This document shows positions 58,566 through 64,000 of a stretch of DNA of 64,000 nt, one piece after another; positions within the stretch are counted from its first letter, which is position 1, and the number at the start of each line of letters is the position of its first letter. Under the pieces are notes generated by a model. It was not told where the DNA came from, did not search any database, and was given only the letters and a program-made list of their open reading frames with translations. The stretch lies in contig OY365806.1 of assembly GCA_959347315.1 (NCBI GenBank), forward strand, positions 28,000,815-28,064,814, in the 5' to 3' direction. The position numbers and the translations under genes were made by a program. Source of the DNA: Bimastos eiseni. Taxonomy: Eukaryota > Annelida > Clitellata > Crassiclitellata > Lumbricidae.

Positions 58566-58825
58566 GAACTCGTGTAATTGCAGAAGTGTTATTTGGTCAA
58601 GCCTAGAAGCTGACTGAAAATGAGGTCTATGTTGTGGAGGTAAGACAGGCCAGTGATCATGCGCATTGCCTTCCTTTACAGAGTATGTAGTCTATTTAGT
58701 CTAGATTGGTAGTTAGATGCCCAAATTAGATTGCAGTATGTTAAGTATGGATGAATCATAGTGAAGTATAAGTTAGTTTGCAGGTAACAAATAGGCAATT
58801 CTTGAAAAAATTCCTATATTTTTTG

Positions 58826-59368
58826 CTATTTTAGTGAGATATTCACAATATGGTCATTCCATATGAGAGATTGATCAATATATATGCCAAGAAATTTAAC
58901 AGATTTAACTTTGGGTATGGGGATGTTGTTAATAAGCAAATCTTCAGTTATATTGGGTAAACGTTTTCGATGTGAGCAAAAGAGTATATAGTTGGTTTTA
59001 GAAATATTTAGTGATAACTTATTCGAAATAAACCAGTCATTCACATGGGACAATTCTTGATTCATGAGCTGGAATAATTTTTCATAAGATTCATGTGAAG
59101 CAAAAATATTGGTGTCATCAGCAAAGAGGAAGAAATTTAGTAAGGAGGAGGCATTTGGCAGATCATTTATGAAAAGGAGGAGTAACAAGGGGCCAAGGAT
59201 TGACCCCTGTGGAACTCCATACCTAACAAGTTTTAACATGGACAAGAAACCATTACACTGCACTTGTTGGTACCTGTTATGTAGGTAATTACGGAACCAT
59301 TCTAGAGCCACTCCACGTACGCCCAAGTTTTCAAGAGTGTTTGAAAAGTTGTTTAGAGCTGTCATCAA
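58826..59368 (-). pseudogene. LINE reverse transcriptase core
   Basis: 180 open codons with GVPQGSILGPLLLLLFINDL, FADDTNIF (the catalytic Asp pair), KTNYILFCS and VKFLGIYIDQSL in the normal order. The N-terminal fingers are missing at the deletion near 59380. Confidence 0.85.
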
Positions 59369-59397
59369 TATTGCGACTTATAGACACAGTGTGGCTC

Positions 59398-60530
59398 TTA
59401 GCAGGTTTCAAGATGATATCTACCCAGATAACAATAGGAAGATGATCTGATGTCTTCTACCATTATTGTGGTTTCAACAACTTTAGTTAGTCTGTTAGTG
59501 ACCAGGTTATCTATTAGAGTAGCAGTAGAGGTAGTAATTCGAGTAGGACGAGTAATGACAGGCAAAAAGTAGTTAGATGAAGTGATGTCTATGAAGTTGC
59601 TAGTGGGCTTATGGTCCTGGAATTTTAATAGGTCTATATTGAAATCCCCTGGAATATAAACGCCTCTGTCCCTGTCCTGGTAACTTGAAAGTACTTGATT
59701 CCAATCCTCATTAAACAGCTCTAGGTCAAAGGCAAGGGGTCTATAGATAACACCCATTAGGAAGTAGGATCTATTTGATTGAGGAAAACGGAGGAATAGA
59801 GACTCATGGGTTCTGTGGGTGGTATATTTAGGTGGTAAGGCATAGGGTTGGTAAGAGATATCTTGTCTGATAAAAAAGCCCACTCCCCCTCCCCGTCCTG
59901 TAGAGCGGCATTTAAATTCAAAATTATATCCTGAGATAAATATAGTATCAGCAAGATTGTCATTCAGCTAGGTCTCCGTTACCGCTAGTATACCTATGCT
60001 GAGTGTGTTTAGCAGGTATTCTAGACTACTCAGTTTGGATAGTATGCTGCGACAATTTATGTGCATCAGAGATAGTTGAGTCCCATTTTTTTTAACTGTG
60101 GGTGCAAGTGAAGTACACGTATTGTAATTACATTCCCTAGGCTTGACCATATAATAGTTTTCATCAGGGTCCAGGTCACAATTATTGAGTAGTGGTCTGT
60201 TGGTTCCTAAATCAGCAAATAGGTCCAAAGTAGGACCATCCTTTAGTCGATCCCTCAGGTAATCATCTCTATTGTAGTAACCAATGCCTGTTTTATATTC
60301 CTCATCATCCACTATATGGTTATAGGGAAAGACCTGTATAAAGCAGTGTGTACAAAGCCAGGATTTCCTGTCAGCGAAGGGTATTTTAAAGTGGGTTTGG
60401 TGGTAGCAGCTATTGCACAAAGTGCAGACGATTGCCAGGTGATACTCATCTATAAATTCTGCACATAATTTACACTTAACTGGGTTAGCACATGTGTAAC
60501 CTACACCAGAAATGTTCGAGTACTATGAAC
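59398..60530 (-). pseudogene. LINE N-terminal zinc-type motif and AP-like endonuclease
   Basis: An open frame interrupted once by a TAG (59968-59970) where the conserved Thr-Glu-Thr-Trp motif expects Trp, so a TGG to TAG change. Upstream are paired Cys motifs (CKLCAEF, CTLCNSCYHQTHF, WLCTHC) of a PHD/zinc-ribbon type. The endonuclease shows LMHINCRSI, GVIYRP, GDFNIDLL and RPTRIT with TLIDN. Confidence 0.8.
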
Positions 60531-60534
60531 CAAA

Positions 60535-61125
60535 CTAAGAGGAAAAAACTGAAAGTAAGCTTGAAACATGATAAACAAGAGAAGAGAAAAGGAAAGAAAA
60601 AACATCGAAGGTACATACATATGTAATACGAGTACATCAGTATCAGCACCTCTCAAGTAGCCGCAGCCAGATCATTTTTTGTCAAATTAGTTTTAATCAT
60701 TAACACTCAGGTCCTTATAGCCAATAGCTGTAATGTAATCATTAAACTGTAGCAAATTCGATAACAAGCTAAACTCAGCTTTAGTTATTTCACACTATGA
60801 CCTGCAATTTGTTGTATTGACATTCAGATGAACCATGCAGTCTCTGGTCAGAGCAAATGAATATATTCACTGAGTGAGAAACAAAAGTAGATTCGATGGC
60901 TAGAATCAATTGGAGTCATCAGTGATAAACCTTAGTATATAACAGCTGAGGATTTTGAGTCAGGACTAGTCAGGATCTGTCAGACATGACAAATGGTTGA
61001 GGTAACCAGTACAAGATGAAATTGTCGATCAGAGTTTACCATGCATGAAAGACTCATTTACTAAGGCCAGGTGAAAATAATAAATTCAGCAGATGATACG
61101 AGAGACTCAATACAGGATCATGTTA
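60535..61125. other. No gene seen
   Basis: Unique-looking AT-rich DNA between the LINE and the minisatellite. It contains early, badly diverged forms of the repeat that follows. Confidence 0.4.
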
Positions 61126-61129
61126 TCGC

Positions 61130-61725
61130 AGACTGGTCACAATACTATTGAACTAGTGTAAAATAGACTCAAGAATAAACCAGTCACAGTTTAACTGAAT
61201 GATTGTAGTATCAACCCAGGTTAAACTAGTCACACATTGCAGAACGAATGCAGCATAATCTCAAGATCAACTAGTCTCAGCATAGTTGAGCAACTAGTCA
61301 CAGTATAAGTGAACGAGTATAGTACAAATTTACGATCAACTAATCACAGTATAAGTGAATGAGTGTGGTACAGACTTCAGATCAACTAGTCATAGTATAA
61401 GTGAATGAGTGTAGCACCAAGTCAAGATCAACTAGTTATAACATAAGCGAATAAGTGTAGCGTAAACTCACGATCAACTAATCACAGTGAACTGAATGAG
61501 TGAGGCGTAAACTCATGATTAACAAGTCACAGTGCAAACTGAATAAGTGTAGCATATGCTCAAGGTCAACTGGTCACAGTATAAGTGAATGAGTGTAGCG
61601 TAAATTCATGATCAACTAATCACAGTAAACTGAATAAGTGCAGCATAAACCTAAGATCAACTAGTCATAGTATAAACTGAATGAGTGTAGCATAAACTCA
61701 AGATCAACTAATTACAGTAGATATA
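61130..61725. repeat. 46-bp minisatellite (AGATCAACTAGTCACAGTATAAGTGAATG)
   Basis: More than ten diverged units; the GATCAACTA word recurs at 61334, 61380, 61426 and 61472, a 46-bp period. Units are degenerate and without constant spacers, so this is not a CRISPR array. Confidence 0.9.
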
Positions 61726-61779
61726 TATGATATATAATAGGCCTATATGAAAAAATTTACATCTGATTAAAATAATTTA

Positions 61780-62319
61780 TGAGGCGGGAGTCAAAACCCA
61801 TCATTTGTCGTTTTTTACAGAATCGAACTGGCTTATATCTAACTTAGGTTATACTCGTTTGAGTCTTTCAGTAGTATGATCTTAACAGCTGAAAAAATCG
61901 AAGTCAAAGTTTCAGAATATTCATGTCATCAGATATCTTTGCAACCATTACTTGATTACTCCGCAACTCTGCTGGGCAATAAAATGTTACATTCTGTATG
62001 AGGTAAAGCATGCAGCATCAAAATCTCTTTGCTACTTTGCAAATAATGGCAGGTCAGCGTATGAAATCTCGGTCATTCACCATTGAAAACATGCATATTT
62101 TAGCAATGCAAATCTAGACACTAAATGCATTAAAAGTCATTTTTCTCCAACTAAATATTTAAATTCAACCTTTATAATTTCAGTCATCGAAAGAAGACAT
62201 ATTTATTTGTAACAATGTACCATAAAACGATTTTCTTTGTTTTTGACCCCTCTCACCTATTTCAGCCCTTATATCAATAACTAGGAACCGACAAATGGCG
62301 GGTTTTGACCCCCGCCTCA
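61780..62319. mobile_element. 0.54-kb element with 30-bp terminal inverted repeats
   Basis: Left TGAGGCGGGAGTCAAAACCC and then ATTTGTCG; right CGACAAATGGCGGGTTTTGA followed by CCCCCGCCTCA. These are inverted repeats of about 31 bp with three or four mismatches. The interior has no coding capacity. No clear target duplication, so the superfamily is open. Confidence 0.65.
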
Positions 62320-62324
62320 CATTT

Positions 62325-64000
62325 GTTTTTGAAGAGTAATGAAAATGTGGTCAAACTCTCCTCGAAGGTGGTGGTGATAGCTGCAGTTTTAACGATCTAT
62401 AGGCCTATGATGACAGAGATCGTTAGCGTCGCCCTCCTTCTTTATCCTGGCTTGGGACTGGCACTGCATGCGTGCTAGCAGTGGTTGAGTTATCCTCAAA
62501 CGTAAGTACATGTACGGCCATGCTTATTCATTGATTAATTATGCCTATTCCAATAAGCGAATGAACTAGCCAATGGGAAACAAGTGCCTTTTTAATATTT
62601 ATTTCAACCGAGGCATGAGTTGTCACGAAGGACAGGTTGTACCATTTAAGAAACATTCACGCGACCAAAATAAGCAAACACACGTTCAACTGGTTGCTAT
62701 CGAAAGTTTATTGACGCTTGTGGCCACATATGCACAACACGGGCCAGTGACAATACGCTCCACAGGTGCATATATATATATAATGTATGTATATATACAT
62801 ATATATGTACATATATATACACACATATATATATATATGGCATAAATAAAGACACAGGTGACTATGGAAACATGCAACGGAGCCATAGGTCCAATCCACG
62901 GCCTATGTAGGCCTAGGCTTCAAGTGCACACTCTGCATATCAAAATATATTTATTAATAGGCATAAGGAGGTTATATCACTGATATGGGAAGCAGTCGGA
63001 ACGTTGCAAAGTATAAAATTGGCCTTGAATTAGAAATTCGTGAAAGTACAGCAGGCGATATTGCAATATTTTGACTGATATGTATAAGGAATACTGTAAG
63101 ACACGTCGACATGGTTCGGGTGAGCATTTAAAGCCAGTGATTGTTTAATGTGAAGTGAAGTGATGTAAAGTGAGATTTCCATTCGTCAGCCTTTTGCAGA
63201 GTATAGAGGTTCCAGAGTGTTGGTTCAAGTTTCATGCCAGCCTCTTTATAGAAGTTAAAGTTTACCGCATCACTGCATAATTGGATTAATTGTAGAACTT
63301 GTCAATACCTCCAGTTATACACAGAGGAGCAAGCAAAATGGTTATTGGTAGAGAAATTGTGCAAGGGACAGGGCAGTCACCGTCGTTTTTACTGTTCGTA
63401 CTCTCAGTCAGTATAGAATAGGTTGATCTTGTTCGCCACCATATCTTTTCCCGGTATATGATTTACTGGATAAAACAGGACATTCATCAACTTGTTTGAC
63501 TTGTCAGAATCTCAAAACTAAACTACGTTATGTTGCAGTCGCTGAACATATAATTACAACTAAAACGGACAGCGTGAAAGTAATACCATGCAGGATTTAT
63601 GACTAAAAATTAAGAGGCGTTCTTGATTGAGGTAAAACGATGATGACAGACGAATGAAGCGTTTGCAATAAACAGTTTTATGCTTCATCAGAATTTCCAT
63701 CAGTTCACTCTAAGTCTGACGGTTTCATATATATATATATATGTAATTTTATATATATAGATTATATATATAATTATATATAATTATATAGATATAATTA
63801 TATATAATTATATAGATATAATTATCAATTACAGACAGATAGGCATCAGAACATTTGAATTAAATGCACGAGACATTGCTTGATAAATTAAACAAGATCA
63901 TAATTGTTACTTAATCAACTATTTTGCTGACAGTGATGAAGAAAGATGCGTCGATGGGAAGGGTTTTGTCACCCCTACCTACAAACCCGTCAACTAAAAA
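62325..64000. other. No gene seen; A/T palindromic microsatellites
   Basis: TA/ATAC runs at 62766-62839 and a long A/T-only palindromic block (ATATATAATTATATAGATATAATT type) at 63728-63826. No coding region supported. Confidence 0.5.

Larger units (their letters stand above)
58040..60530 (-). mobile_element. CR1/Jockey-like LINE, decayed and internally deleted
   Basis: From about 60530 down: Cys-x2-Cys/His motifs, an endonuclease, a reverse transcriptase and a 3' region with AATAAA (minus strand, near 58070), ending in A/T-rich repeats near 58040. Endonuclease and transcriptase pieces abut near 59380, where a connecting stretch is missing. The 3' region has a perfect inverted repeat GGGACCAACTGGTCCC at 58163-58178. 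No target duplication could be fixed. Confidence 0.8.

Noticed and set aside
61130..61725. CRISPR-like array
   Set aside because: Units are diverged along their whole length with no constant repeat and unique spacer pattern, and the genome is eukaryotic.
1..64000. tRNA, rRNA and other standard non-coding RNA genes
   Set aside because: No convincing A/B-box pair, cloverleaf or rRNA core sequence was noticed by eye. A tRNAscan/Infernal run would be needed to exclude them.

Overview
This is nuclear DNA of an intron-containing animal: AT-rich, gene-poor and dense in transposons. Two spliced host genes are visible, a secreted animal haem peroxidase and a fucolectin-like lectin joined to a PAN/apple module. 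The very frequent TAGGCCTA word, the lectin repertoire and the variety of hAT, LINE, LTR and Polinton-like elements suggest a marine invertebrate. An echinoderm or related deuterostome is my guess, not something shown by the sequence.

Layout. 0-20 kb holds no recognisable host gene. It contains a decayed LINE reverse transcriptase (480-1050), a hAT-type MITE (3525-4119), two TA-flanked MITEs (6154-6545 and 9402-10217), a foldback-like structure whose arms are inverted tandem arrays (8540-10700), a 112-bp tandem repeat (10965-11230) and a 1.3-kb hAT element with a perfect 8-bp target duplication (16227-17552). 20-35.9 kb holds two nearly identical 3.4-kb LTR-like elements (20452-23860 and 31140-34502), each with TG...CA ends and its own 4-bp target duplication. 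The second lies in the last visible intron of the lectin gene (exons 29038-29302, 30284-30520, 35646-35887, + strand). 38.1-46.1 kb is the peroxidase gene on the minus strand. Thirteen exons join in consistent phase to about 700 residues, with the distal His, distal Arg and proximal His motifs present. A 19/57-bp minisatellite abuts its last exon.

46.5-54.7 kb is the most notable region: an 8138-bp Polinton/Maverick-like element with 157-bp terminal inverted repeats, AG...CT ends and a 6-bp AATATA target duplication. It carries a convergent pair of gene blocks. The plus strand has an unrecognised gene (broken), a small basic/hydrophobic core-like protein (intact) and a double-jelly-roll-type major capsid protein candidate (intact). 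The minus strand has a protein-primed family B DNA polymerase (broken), an adenain-like cysteine protease (one in-frame stop) and a fibre-like protein with discoidin-like modules (broken). I find no integrase and no packaging ATPase. Four genes share a TATAAAATG motif that overlaps the start codon.

58.0-60.5 kb is a decayed CR1/Jockey-like LINE with N-terminal Cys/His motifs, an endonuclease and a reverse transcriptase. It is followed by a 46-bp minisatellite (61.1-61.7 kb) and a 0.54-kb element with terminal inverted repeats (61780-62319).

The two host genes are probably both secreted defence or extracellular-matrix proteins, but nothing in the window links their regulation. Exon borders were placed by eye from GT/AG sites and phase.
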